This document shows, piece after piece, positions 34,990 to 47,392 of a stretch of 64,000 nt of DNA; the stretch's first letter is position 1; every line of letters starts with the position of its first letter. The notes under the pieces were generated by a model. It did not search any database, was not told the DNA's origin, and worked only from the letters and a program-made list of their open reading frames with translations. This DNA is from Saturnia japonica (taxonomy: Eukaryota; Arthropoda; Insecta; Lepidoptera; Saturniidae), in NCBI GenBank assembly GCA_033032175.1, contig CM065328.1, positions 11,780,690 through 11,844,689 of the forward strand, written 5' to 3'. A program made the translations under genes and the position numbers.

Positions 34990-37046
34990 TTTTTTAATGT
35001 TCCTTAGGGGGGCTTCAACTAAAACCTTAAATCATATTTTTATCACACTTGCACGTAGACAGTGCCGTAATATACATGCTGTCTTGGGCTGTTTTTGCGC
35101 TAAAGCCCGAGGGCGTAATGGCTTTTAAAATTGACGCCCTTATTTTTTACAATCCATTTGGCTGTATGCGGCTTTGCGGCTTTAAAGTTTCTGAACGCAA
35201 CATATTTGTATCATTTATAGAACACTCTCCAACCGCTTTTAAATACCTACCTGTTCTTCGCAAATTTTGTAATTATTGAGCTGACTAGTTTTGTGAAGTA
35301 ATATTTATTAATAACTGTATAGTCACTATAAATTGTTTTACATGTATATTGTAACATTATTTTATTTATTTACGCGCAAATGTGCTAAAGAACATTGTAT
35401 GTTACACGGGCTGTATGGGAGTTACGAACATCGACTCATTGAAACCTTCAGTCTTCGACTTCCGGCTTCTAGTAGACTCTCGTAATATAAAAGTTACTCC
35501 AAGTGAAGCGGTTTAAACAATTCAATGTTGGCCGAAATGGGTTTTGGCTTTCATAGTCTATAAACTTAGCAGCTTTAGTAAGACGCTAAGACGCACTATT
35601 ACGACTAAACCGCGAAATCAATTAACGACTTTCCTATTGGGGATGTATGGTCATAAAAATATAAATGAGAAGTCTATGATTCTCCTAACTCTATATTATC
35701 TATGTTCATAAAATTTAATATGTCTACTTCTAAGCTTTCTCTATAATAATTTTAATGTCTCATGTTTAATAAAATAAAGTTTATTTCCAAACGGAAATTG
35801 GACCTTTGAAATCAAATTGTATTAAATTATTATAAAACTATACCAATGGCTGGTATATAACACCTATCATATTTTTTCTTAATATTTATTGACTAAGCAT
35901 TCCGTCAGTGTGTGACAAGCTCACATAAATCCCTTCTAATAAATCATTCGCCGCGAATGTAAACTATGAAGATATTTAAACAGCTTTGTTTGGTTATAAT
36001 ATAGTGTTGTTTACTTTATAATAATACTACCTAATAATTCGTTCGCGAGGAATTTCTTTTATAAAAAACAGCGAAAAACAAAACAGATAGGTACTTATGT
36101 AGGTGAACTAAAATTCATTATCAGCATCCTAAATGTACCTACAGACTTTAAACCACAATCATACCGAATTTGATCAAATTCGTTTCAGTACTTTCCGTAC
36201 AAATTAACAGATACACAAAAATTTCAGAAACTGTCGAAATGTTTTTTGTCCTTGATTCTATGGCGACAAGCTATTTCTCTATGGAGGTAGGTGGCAACAC
36301 CGGACGGACGGGTATGTCAAAAAGACCGTGAACTTTATGATCACTAGCTGGCTACCTACCTTTAGTAATGTCGTGCTTTGATTATTTATCGATAATGGTC
36401 GTGTGATAACGCGAACTAATTTACTTACTTTTAATATTTTTATGTCATCATGCCATGTAAAGTGGAAGTGTTCCATATATATATGAAAGAAAAGGAAGTT
36501 TCAATAACCATAACCTCTTCAATTGTATACTCTCCAGTATCTTTTGTTCTCAAATATGTTTAATGTACAGATTTCGACTCTTCACTTACTTATTATAATT
36601 AGGTATAGAATTAAACAATATTTGATATCGCAAAAACACGGGCGTGATCGCTGACGAATTTTATTGATAAACATAAAACAGAACTTCAAACAGAAATAAA
36701 ACGAATAAAATTTAATTTAATGCCATTCAGGTTTTAGGGAAAAATTTCATCTGTCGATGTTTCCTCAATGAAAAATGCTTTGTCCCACTTGCTGACATGC
36801 CTTGCATAAATATTTGAACGCCATCTATAGTCGAGTTGGTATAGTTTATTGTATACTCATGGACATATTTAGAAGAACGCAATACCTTAGTTCCTTTTAT
36901 TATAATTTCATATTAAGTTTACAGTGATGCTAGAATATAGTCATGGAAAATGAATTTTGAAGAAAATACGTTACTTTACTATCGTTATGACAATAACTGT
37001 ATTGTTGAACCTGTAAGACAGTTAAATCTCTAGACTTCTAGAGGAA
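34990..37046. other. AT-rich stretch, no recognised feature
   Basis: Only chance-sized open frames. No tRNA, LTR or repeat partner noticed. Confidence 0.35.
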
Positions 37047-37736
37047 TCTATACTAATATTATAAAGCTCAAGAGTTTGTTTGTTTGGTTGAACACAATAA
37101 TCTCAGGAAGTACTGGTTCAAATGGAAAAAAAATTTCAGAGTTGGATAGCCCATTTATCAAGGAAGGCTTTATAACATCACGCTATGATCAATAGGAGCG
37201 GAGCATCAACAAAAAATGTTGGATAAACGGGCAAATTTTATTTCTTTTGTGAGTTTCCATGCGTTCGCTGCAAAAATGGTTAAAGTTACGCAACAATCGT
37301 GTATAACTAAATTGTTTCTCTTAAAAAGCTCAAAAAAAAAATCTGCATCTTTTAATGTTTAATCAATTATAACCTTTTTATGGTAATAAAATTTGTTCTA
37401 AAATAATGAATTATCTGCGAAGGTGTTTTTATATACATGGTATTAATCCTTATCGAAATAAATACATTATTTATCACAAGTATTTAATTTTGAACAAAAT
37501 AGCCCTTTACAGTAATTGATTTAAATGAATATCTTAGGAGATATCACAGTTTCTAATAACTCGGCAGCAAAATAATGATCAAAAACCGCGAGCGCATTTT
37601 TATTATGCAGAATGTTATGGGAGGCGGGCGGCACCTAATAATACAGTGCCTACGACCCACTCTCTGTAACCCTTTTTCTGTAACTCTCTCTCTCTCTCTC
37701 TTACATGATGCAGACGAAGCTGCGCGAGTCAGCTAG
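37047..37736 (+). mobile_element. Complete non-autonomous Helitron-like element (family H3)
   Basis: A|TCTATACTAATATTATAAAG at the 5' end and CTAG|T at the 3' end, 690 bp, inserted between A (37046) and T (37737) with no target duplication. A short hairpin (gcag/ctgc) precedes the end. The same 5' terminus sequence occurs inverted at 57536, the start of the autonomous Helitron relic, so that element or its kin may have mobilised this one. A (tc)n run lies at 37684-37703. Confidence 0.75.
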
Positions 37737-39820
37737 TATACTATAAATAGGCATTGCTCACTCGTGTTACTTACGAATGGCTTATTTATAAATTTCCTGC
37801 CTCTCTGCACCAACAAGTAGTCCTCGCAAAGCGTGACTAAGCGTGTACTGAACGGTACATTTAATTTTGGGCTACATCGACTGAACATAAAGCGCTCTCG
37901 AACACGGACCGACTATATATAAGGTCCTCGGGAAAATACAGGAAAATGGAGCAGGTATCTCTTGTAGATGCACCGGTCTCATGGCCACGCTATATGAAAA
38001 CAGTTTATTGGTAATATTGTATCACAAATAAATATAAGTATTATTGTTAAATATGCGGACAGGGACGAGTGAAACAAAGCGTAGCTGGTAGCACACTGAC
38101 TGTATTCATCAAACGAATACATAGGGCAGGAGGACACGCATACATAAACATCTTATACATAATAATTATAAAATAGAAATTTATATTTAAAACTAGCCAG
38201 CCAACGACTCAACTCACGTAATTTATATACTTTTTCTTAAGACATTTTTTTTAAAATATCTAAGCGTAATATGCTTACAAACCCGCCTGTACAAAAGCGG
38301 TTACAGTAGCTAATGAACTCGACCTTGAACCACTCTTCCCCAAGGTACTTTAGAAACCCTACTCACCACAGGAATACAGCACAAGTTTATTTACCTTCGA
38401 TCTTCTGAAGAGTGGAGGTATTTCACCAGACCGGATGTCCCAAGTAGAGAGAAATATCAAAAGAGATTTCTTTGTGGCATACATCTCTTAAATATGATAC
38501 GAGGATCTCTATGTAATACTTCGTGACATCAGTTTTCATTCGGTAGAAGACATGAAGGGGAATTCGCGACGAGAACTAAACTCGATTCCGGAAGAATCGT
38601 TTAAGAAATGTTTTGGTGATTGAATTATTAGTTGGTGTAAGTGTATCGTTCCTGAAGGAGCATACTTTGAAGGCGATAAAATTAAATTTTGATGAATAAC
38701 TAACATTTTGTGTATAATTGATAATTTCCCGGTACTTTTTTAAGAGAGTAAATTAATTAGTAAGAATTTAATAAATCGAATATTTCCTCGGAGCTCGGTT
38801 TAAAAATACAAACTCGAGTTTCAAAGGCTTTTGTATTGTAAAGTTTTATAATGTTGGTATTTCTTTTAGGGAATAAATATTTTAAATTTTTCACTATTGT
38901 GATATGAACTGACACTAAAAGAGGGATGTTAGATTTTTTTTTTTAGTATTGTTATCGGTCTTCTGGTCAGTTATATGTCTATCGTGGCCAACATTTGCGT
39001 GTAAATTATTTTGACTTACTTTTTAGGCTCGGCACTCTGATTTTGTAAGAAGTCTAATAATTTGTAATAATTTATAATCTGTTTAATGAGATAAACTAAC
39101 AAGAAAGTGATAGACACTGTCTTTAAAAATATTATTTAATCTATATGCCATTTTCTCTGCCGTACCTTATATATTGTATTTTCAAACTGTTTCAATATTA
39201 TGAGTGATTATAAATATTTCCTCGTTGTCAAATGCTTTGTTTATATAATATCCGAACTTGTAAACTCCATCTACTGATAAATGAAATCCTCTTTTTTAGA
39301 TTACATTTCTATAGGCAATTTCTCATAGTCAAATTATTCCGATTTCGATCAAAAAAGAATGAGTTTCCGTATTATTATTTTTTTGTCACCTAGATTTATT
39401 TACGCATATCCACAGCGTATAATAGCATTGAGAATGAAAATATTGACAAAATCGCAAATGAGTTAACTCGTTTAACTTTGACAAAAATATTAACTTATTA
39501 TTTCAAATTGGATCTCTCAGGGTTTCGCCTTGCCCCAGTTTGTTTGTTTACTAACTTACTGGAATATATTTCCATGTATGCATTAGGATTTACTTTTACT
39601 TCTTCATAAAAAAACCCCTTAATGTTATTAAGAATTATTACTAATTTGTTTTCTTTGTTTGTTTTGTATCTACATATAAAAGCAAACCTCATTCCGATCA
39701 AGGGCAGTTCTATTCTGGATTTTAAGAGAATATAAGAAGCGTTTTCTGAAAGCGTTTACCAGAAGAAAAAACCGATAAAAAGTACTACAACCACAGAGTT
39801 GTGTAACGAAGAGAGGTAGG
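37737..39820. other. Mostly unassigned AT-rich stretch
   Basis: 38395-38490 is an inverted fragment of repeat C (gaggtatttcaccagaccgg ... aagtagagagaaat). Nothing else recognised. Confidence 0.4.
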
Positions 39821-39821
39821 G

Positions 39822-40130
39822 CCCAGATAAATTTATTTGGAGATTTTTCTCTACTTGGAGCAGTACGATTGGTGGAATGTCTTACACCATACAGAAAATC
39901 AGAGCCAAATAACCTTGTGTTGTGTCCCTGCGGTGAGTAAGGCTTCCAGAGCTCTTTGGGGTAAGAAGATTCTTGGTCGGCAATGCGCTAGTGATCTATG
40001 GTGTTATAAAAGTCCATAGTAGCCGCTTACAATCAAGCGGATCGTATATTTGTTTGCTACCTTTGTTTTATAAAAAAACCGGCCAAGTGCGAGTGGGAAT
40101 CGTGCACCGAGGGTTCCGTAATTGTAAAGC
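39822..40130 (+). repeat. Repeat C, best copy, and adjoining lepidopteran repeat
   Basis: Runs from ttctctacttggagcagtac to gccgcttacaatcaagcgga and tgtttgctacc, then ccggccaagtgcgagtggga and gagggttccgta. Both blocks are very widespread in moth and butterfly genomes, which supports the host assignment. Confidence 0.65.
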
Positions 40131-40157
40131 CATATTCACTACGTATAATATCACCAA

Positions 40158-40830
40158 TATTACATTGGCTCAGTTGGTAGCATGTACGGACTCCGTTTTG
40201 ATAGACATGAGTTTGAAATCCTGCAAAGAGCCTGCGCTTTCACTGAAAGAAACATCGTGATGAAACCATAGCATGGTGGTAGGGTTTATTCTAACGCCCA
40301 CCTGGCTAGCTACCAACCTCAGGATGAAAATATGTCACCAAACACCAATACCTATGCCCGGCAGCTGCATATTAATTTACAAGTCCGGTGAAGCTGTAAA
40401 AGCCGCAGCGGCTTTAGGGCCCCTAAGGCTAACAGTGTAGTCAGTTAAAAAAAAAAAAAAAAAAATATTAATTTATTTTTTTCTTTTGTTTTTTATTTTA
40501 GTGTCTCTCTCTTTTATTATATAAACACGTTAGTAATGGAAACGACAAGCGAATATTTCTATTTTGGAGGCAAACCGACTGCCAAGAAAGATACAGGGTA
40601 CCCCAGTTTAGCAGTCAGGAACTCACAAAAGTGTTATTTTATGTTATTTTTTTATTTGTGTTTCTATGTATATATAAATTGTACTTTTTGCATAAATAAA
40701 TAATTATTATTATTACTTGAGAGCCAGTCTTCCACTAGGCTTAGCATGCTACCATCTTGGATCACATCGTCAGTTATGATCAGTTGAGATGGTGGCTACA
40801 ACGCTAAACTTATAACGATTAAAAAAACAT
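40158..40830 (+). repeat. SINE-B split by a 350-bp insertion
   Basis: Head and body 40158-40368 (ggctcagttggtagcatg ... cccggcagctgca). Tail 40717-40830 (cttgagagccagtcttcc ... cttataacgattaaaa). Together they would be one SINE-B. The insertion 40369-40716 has a poly-A run at 40447-40465 and ends in a (att)n tract, like a retroposed sequence; its first part (agccg...gggcccctaaggctaac) also occurs near 11250 and 42890. Confidence 0.65.
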
Positions 40831-42635
40831 TATATAGGGCCAAATAACATAAGTTTTTGAATAAAAATAAAAATGACCACGTGACATAAATATGAAAGGT
40901 CTCGGCAAAAAAGAAAAAAAATGTTTGATAAGTTGTCTTACTCAATAAATCCCTTGTGGTATTCTTATCATATCTACCATATTAAGACATAGTCAGTAAA
41001 AATGTCAACCGGTTGTAATTATATAAGTAGGTAGTAAAAAGGGGCGCGTGCGCATGCCCCTATACAAATGTGCTACGTCAACAAAATACAGAGCGGGACC
41101 GTGCACCGAGGGCGCGAACGCGACGGAAACGATTCCCTCGAACTCTGTATTACCGACGGCGGATAACACGCTACGGTAACCAGCTGTCTGGAAACCAGTG
41201 CGTGCGAGCCCCTCTCACTACGTGCGACCAACCCTGCTCACACCCGAAACTACTAGGCGTGAAGAGGGCGAGACATCAAGGTACACACACGCAGTGAGGT
41301 GCCTGCTGGTAGGCGTGGCGATGACGTAGCACGGAGCGGAATGGACTGGGTCGCTGGCGGGTTGAACACTTAGTGAAGATGCAAAATGACACACAGGCAC
41401 CACAATAAAATTTGCTGTATTCTTCAAAACACAATACAATTTGTTGGTACTATCTTCTGGGTACTGTTTCTTCCAGTTTCTTGAGTCTTGAGTCTTGATT
41501 CTTCAGCTTGTGGCACCCGTGTGTGCCCGTTGGCCCCAGTAGTGCGCCTTTTATATTGTTTGCCGGAGAGCGAGACGGACGATGGCGTCTTTATCCGTAC
41601 TGCTCATTACCAAACTTGGGTGTGGTCCGGTAACCGCGGTAATGCGCCGTGGTTGCACTATCGCTGTCTCTATCTATTATTATTATTATTTGTATGCAGA
41701 ATACAATAAATCGTTAATATCTATAATTACAATTATTCAATTACTATAAAAACTATTTCACATTAATGTAGACACAAATACCTATCCAAAAACACTAACT
41801 TTAACAATATAGGTTAATAAACATTGTAGATACAAAGCGTTAAACATTGCAACTTTAAAACAGCTTGAAACTTGTTATATATACACTATTCGATGTTACA
41901 TACATTATAAAACATATAGAGAAGGCCAATTTACCTATAAAACACAAAACATTACATACAACTTCTATATAATATGAATTATCGACGATATACGAGTTTA
42001 ATACTTGTAAGTGATTATTTCTATTGAATTACAAACATTTTCATAACTTATATACTATTCTTATACACCTACACGCTATAGTAACATATTCAAAGCATTA
42101 GAAACATTAAATTATTGATTGTTCTTACAAATGATTCATCCCTACAACTTATATTTACAATTGTTATTCTCGTATCATTACGCTTAGGCATATGCGTCGC
42201 TAACAGGTAGAATTGACAATATACGTGTAGCAATGAATAGTGTTCCTTTATTTTGGTACGCAACCCTAAAAATAATAAATTTGCAGAATACTGTCTTCAG
42301 TCATATTCAGCGGACGATGTTTTTTCTCTCATTATCTTTGAAAGATTTTATAACGATGAACGATGGAATTTAGATTCGTCTGTCTTGTAAAAAGAAATTA
42401 CATTTTTTTAAGCAAAAAGGAAAAACTTCATTAATATCCAAAGTATTTTACGAGAACTTGAGTAGGTATCTGAAAATATGAATATTCATCTTATATTTGG
42501 CCCAACTCCTCAAGATAGAACTAAAAAGATATACTGTGTAGATATTAAAATGTATGTCAAGATTATCAAATGGGTATTTGTCACCTTTTCAAAACTCAAA
42601 CGTCAAATATTTAATTCAAATAATACGAAGAAATG
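40831..42635. other. Unassigned; GC-rich island at 41041-41440
   Basis: The island begins with ggggcgcgtgcgcatgcccc (its outer five bases on each side are inverted repeats). It is open in plus frame 41070-41297 (Arg-rich) and on the minus strand 41218-41439; neither is recognised. 41488-41709 is a further open frame ending in a hydrophobic Leu run. The rest, to 42635, is AT-rich and featureless. Confidence 0.3.
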
Positions 42636-43054
42636 TCTTCAACCAGTACAATAATCCTACCGGTTCGGAAAACATCCCAATCATCGACACGAGCCGACAA
42701 CAAACTCAATAAGGCTTATAAATCTACATATTATTAAATAGTTTTTTTACACTATTTAAATTGTTTACAATTAATACTAAAATTATCATTTTCAGTAGAT
42801 GTACGGAGAGAGAATCACTTTCAGACATTGACATAATGATCCAACCTTTAATAACCCTATCGATAATAAAACTCCAACCCCGGTGAACCTGTAAAAGCCG
42901 TCTGAGGCTTCAGAGTCTTTATTGCTAAAAGTATGGACAGATCAAAAAAAGACAATAAAACTTGCTTAACATGATTCTTAAACTTATTATCTGGCAAATC
43001 GGTAATGTGCTTAGAAAGTTTATTGTGGAACCTAACACAATTACTTTAAAAAAT
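42636..43054 (-). pseudogene. CR1/Jockey-type LINE 3' end, copy E3
   Basis: Minus-strand coding near 42965-43045 gives CVRFHNKLSKHITDLPDNK and KNHVK, matching E1 and E2. Coding is interrupted at about 42880-42960 by a fragment also found near 11250 and 40400, and at the right by a Helitron-like M fragment. Confidence 0.6.
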
Positions 43055-43127
43055 GCAAATGTCAAACAGAAAAGAGTCTGTGATCAAAAAGTCGCTGGTC
43101 AAATTTCGAGCTTAGGGCGATCGCTAG
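43050..43127 (+). repeat. 3' fragment of Helitron-like M
   Basis: aatgtcaaacagaaaagagt, agtcgctggtcaaatttcga and an intact CTAG|T end at 43124-43128. Confidence 0.6.
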
Positions 43128-43129
43128 TA

Positions 43130-43290
43130 TTATTTAAATTGTCAATTCCTTTTTATACAAATACAAATTTTATAATATTCTCAGTCACGGTTGGTTCTGT
43201 CAATTTCAAACAAGCTACTTTTTCAACCGAGTTAGCCGTCATTAGTGTTATTACGTTACAGCGCCATCTATCAAGCACATGAGCCAACGT
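43130..43290 (+). repeat. Dispersed repeat L, copy 1
   Basis: Inverted partner at 46895-47040: aattgtcaattcctttttat, accgagttagccgtcatta and cagcgccatcta are shared as reverse complements. Confidence 0.65.
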
Positions 43291-44454
43291 GTTAACAACC
43301 AGAAACGTGCTGTAAAAATTAAATAAAAAAGTATATTAATTGCTCACAGGTTAATATTTGATTTTTAGTATTGAAATTGTGTTTGTCATTTACAAGTTCA
43401 AAATTATCTATTAATCTTTTCATATTTTTATTAACATGCAATATATGAAAACATATTGCAACCTAGTTTAATATAATTATGTGCTCTGCAGAGCTAGCCG
43501 GGGACTTTTAAAATTTAAATCCGTCGAAATTAGGCACGTATGTTTAACCGTTTCGCTTAATCCTATTATGTCTGAAAAACGGTTTTAAACGCCTTTGAAG
43601 TGAGCACGATATTTAAACTCTTCGAATTGCGTTATTAACTTAAACGAGACTGAGATTTCGATATTTGGTGTCGGTTTAATGAAATTTGATTACATTAACC
43701 TCACTCAGGTTTATTTTTAGGGTTTCATACCTAAAATGAGATAACGAACCTTTGTTGACTTTGTTGCCCGACCTTTTTTCTTTTTCTTGAAAACGGCTTG
43801 AGTTATATAGTTGAAATTAATATCGAATACTAAAGGATATGATCTCTTAAAATTGTAAAAATTCTGTTTGTAGATTAATGCAATAAAGAGATACGGCCAT
43901 TCATATTAAAAGTGCGGCTCACTAACCGATTATTTATCAAAACCTATTATTACCGGTTACCTATAGTCTCGAAATATATCATGAAAAGATGTCTTTAGGC
44001 ATACCTATGTTAAGGAATAATGAATAAATACAAGGCAAAGCTGCATTTGCTATTAACATCATATAGTGACCTATGCGAGCGCAAAATATACACAATTAAT
44101 AAAATTGAAGTGTATGTTTGTAATGTCAAAATAACAACTTTTTACATAATTGATATGAAAGTATATACAATACCTTTAAGAAAAAAAAAGATTTTATTAA
44201 ATTTTGTATGTCTGATAAAGCTTTATAAAAATAGTATGATTATGATCGCCAAAGCAGATGGTTACTCTAATTTTGTCCGAAAACAAATTAGTTTCCAATT
44301 GTAATAATTTAAAAACAACTTTGGAAACAAAATTGTCGACCATATCACCAACTACAACAAGGTAAATTGAAAATTTGTTAACCCCTAGCAATTCCAACGA
44401 ACCCAAATACGATATATCTGCTTAAGTTGATGAAGAGTTAGGTATCCTATAGAT
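43291..44454. other. Unassigned AT-rich stretch
   Basis: 44095-44185 is a 5' fragment of Helitron-like H1 (caattaataaaattgaagtg). Otherwise no recognised feature. Confidence 0.4.
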
Positions 44455-44780
44455 TCCAGATAACGCTGCAGCATCAGGTTCAGGTTTTTCTAATGTCATT
44501 GAAGTAATAGAATACCAAATCTCGTCTCAATCAAACCTGTTGATGATGCTCACATTTATTTTCAACTAGGAAAGAGCTGATAATCTTCAAACGACTCAAC
44601 TGATTAACTGATTTTCTTGAGTTATAGCTGAGAACATTTTAGATTAAATCAACTTTCAATTAAAACAAAAACTAAATTAAAATCCGTTCAGCTGTTTGTA
44701 AGCTACGATGCCACAGACAGACACAGAGATACACACGTTAAACTTATTCTACCGCTCTTTTTCTGTCGGAGGTTAAAAAA
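44455..44780 (-). repeat. Dispersed repeat D, copy 2
   Basis: Inverted relative of 28495-28915, with gctgataatcttcaaacgac and gtaagctacgatgccacaga. Confidence 0.6.
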
Positions 44781-45229
44781 TATTATATGAATTTTGTGGT
44801 AAAATCCAAGCTTTTACATTTTAATACACATTTTAAAAATAGCAATACTTAACATTCGAATGCATTTTATGAAAAGTGGTGGGCGCTGCTCGGAATCGGA
44901 TGTACGCGGTTCGCTTCACTAGTGGTGTGACGTGTCGATACATCGGAACGGTTATGAATTTCGCAAATGGATTATCGATAATGGATTTGACCGCAAGCCA
45001 TTACGGTGTGATTAGTGATTGCTATTACGATAGATTTATCGCGGTTGGCTGCCATTATTTAATGCAACGTAGAATGGTTTAGAGACATAGTTGTTTGAAG
45101 TGGTTTGGAGCGACGAAGGCTTAGCTTTAGCTTGTACCATCGTTTGATCGTTCTGTGTGAGTTCAAACCTTTCAATGAGTCTAAGATTACGGTAAAATAA
45201 TCTTAAACGGTTAAAGATAATTAAATTTC
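44781..45229. other. Unassigned, with an unknown 68-codon frame
   Basis: 44876-45082 (plus) is a balanced-looking but unrecognised open frame (starts MVGAARNRMYAVRF). No promoter or partner exon was identified. Confidence 0.2.
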
Positions 45230-45390
45230 TATAGGTATTTCTCTCTACTTTGGGCAGTCCAAGAGGTGGAATACCTCCACACAACAGAAGATCGCAGCCA
45301 AATAACCCAGTGTTGTATTCCTGCGGTAAGCAGCGTGCTAGTGATTCTTATGGTATTACAAGCGGCTATAGACTATGGTAGCCTTTTTAA
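45230..45390 (+). repeat. Repeat C copy
   Basis: atttctctctactttgggca, ggtggaatacctccacacaa, ggtattacaagcggctatag; collinear with 39822-40020. Confidence 0.6.
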
Positions 45391-45679
45391 GGCAGAACAT
45401 ATACTTGGATACCGCCTTTATAGTATAGAACAATCTTGATGTAACCCCCATTAATGTTACACTTAGACATGTCGTGTTTCGGAATCAGCTGCTGTATTAC
45501 CTACTAGCCGATTTGTATGGTATCTGTAACAGATTGAGTGACGGCTATGCATATGATGAAAAACCTATCAATGACCGTCTCGTGGTTTGTCGAGTTTCGG
45601 GATCTACCAACGCATATCCAGCTACCAAGAGCGACGACGGACATTGAATTGTAAATCTCTCGGTGATAACCGTTGTTTT

Positions 45680-46545
45680 TAGACTTCCGAAGTCCACATG
45701 AAACCTTTATAATTTCGCCATGTCCGTCTGTTTATCCTTGGCTTAGCTTAGAGATTCTTAGTATTAGAAAGCTGTAATTCGGTATGAGTATACATAATAA
45801 TGACGAAGACAAAGTGATGAAATAAAAACTTAAAAAGAAATATTTTTAGGATAACCTAATCGTAAAGTGGAGACGATGTTTTTAACTCAGTTATTGTGGT
45901 ATATCTGGTGTGTGATAACCATTTTTCGATTCAAGTGATCATTTTGCGAATTATTAAGCTCTAGTGTTAATTTTTGTTAGTCATATGTCCTTCCCCCTCC
46001 CTGCTAGGTAAATGGTTGTTTTTGAATGAATGAATATTTTATTGCCCTTCAGTTTGTACACTGGCGAACATAATGCTTTAAAGCATTTTCTACCAGAAAT
46101 TGCAAACCGGAAATTTAAAAATAAAACAAACAGGAGCAAACACAAAAATATAAACCTATAAAAGTAATAAAATTTAAATACAAAAATATAATAATATACA
46201 AAAATAAATAAAATAAATATGTACATACATGAAAACAATTATTATATACATATTTATCTATTAGGAAAATTCACAGTAGTAGTAGGTATATAGGTAAAAC
46301 GAAGTTAAAAGGAAACTTATCACAGCTAACTAGACTTTACAAGTTAACGAATAATAGTTGACCAACTTATAAAACGAACTTGGAGAAGTAATTTCATACA
46401 AACTCCATATTAAATTATGTAAGGTCTGCTTCGAAATCTGCATATTATGAGGGGCAACTAAGAAACTCAAAACTGTTCGTAGCCTGGCACGCACTTGATG
46501 ATTTTTAGATTGTACTCTGCTATCATCAGGCACCTATAGAGCTGT
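45680..46545 (+). repeat. Dispersed repeat G, copy 1, interrupted
   Basis: Collinear with 63300-63915: gaaagctgtaattcggt, accatttttcgattca, gttaatttttgttag, tagactttacaagttaacga. An extra segment at about 46022-46262, absent from the other copy, has tgaatgaatgaatattttatt at one edge and may be a minus-strand LINE tail. Confidence 0.6.
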
Positions 46546-46894
46546 CAGTTTGTCATGCTACCAATAAAAACAAATATCATGAATTTTTAATAATCGATAA
46601 ACGATATTAGCCCCATCACTATCGATTGTACCTCATGCATAACAACTCAGTTGAGCATATGATCGGAAGCGGTCTCACCTCGGGTCGTTCTAAAGTAGGT
46701 TATACTTTACTTCTCTAAATCATTTTACTGGGTGATTTCATGAGGTTAAAAACTCCAGTATTTAATTAATTGCCGTTATTAATATTTTAATTGATAATTT
46801 TATTTATATATATATATATATATGTGTAAAGAAGCTAATTATTTCTTTATTTTGTACAGATTCGTCTCGTAGTTAGAATAGTGACCATGTACTC
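46546..46894. other. No gene; short (ta)n run
   Basis: A (ta)n microsatellite lies at 46803-46823; nothing else noticed. Confidence 0.5.
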
Positions 46895-47040
46895 ATGTAT
46901 TTCATAGATGGCGCTGTAAGTAATAACGGCTAACTCGGTTGAAGAATTAGTTTAAGTTTAAAACTGACAACTAACGGTGATTGAGCTATAAAATTTGTAT
47001 TTGTTTATAAAAGGAATTGACAATTTAAATAATACACTTT
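46895..47040 (-). repeat. Dispersed repeat L, copy 2
   Basis: Reverse complement of the segment at 43130-43290. Confidence 0.65.
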
Positions 47041-47204
47041 AAATGTCGTTTCTTTGTTTCAGGTAGGATAATATTATTAAGTTTAACAAGTGTAATTAGT
47101 TAGTAGTGTGTGTATGTACTAAAATAAAAATCTTTGTTTCAGAGCAACGCATTAGTTTAATTGTTGAAATTTACAATTCCTGAAAACTTGAAAATATTGT
47201 CTTA

Positions 47205-47392
47205 TATATATATATAGCGAGCCTATTGGCATTAATAGGGCACAAAGCCAAACTCCGAGCTGCTATTGAGAATTTCATTTAAAAAAAACCAATAACACTT
47301 CAACAACTCTTCAAGAATCGAACCCAGGACCTCGAGTATAGCAGTCGCGCTTACCACTATCGCGCAATACCACTAGGCTAATGAGACATTTG
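47205..47392 (-). repeat. SINE-A copy, 3'-truncated
   Basis: Minus strand has box A agcctagtgg and box B gggttcgattctt, then the body to taggctcgc, ending in (ta)n. It lacks the last third seen in the copy at 19211. Confidence 0.8.
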
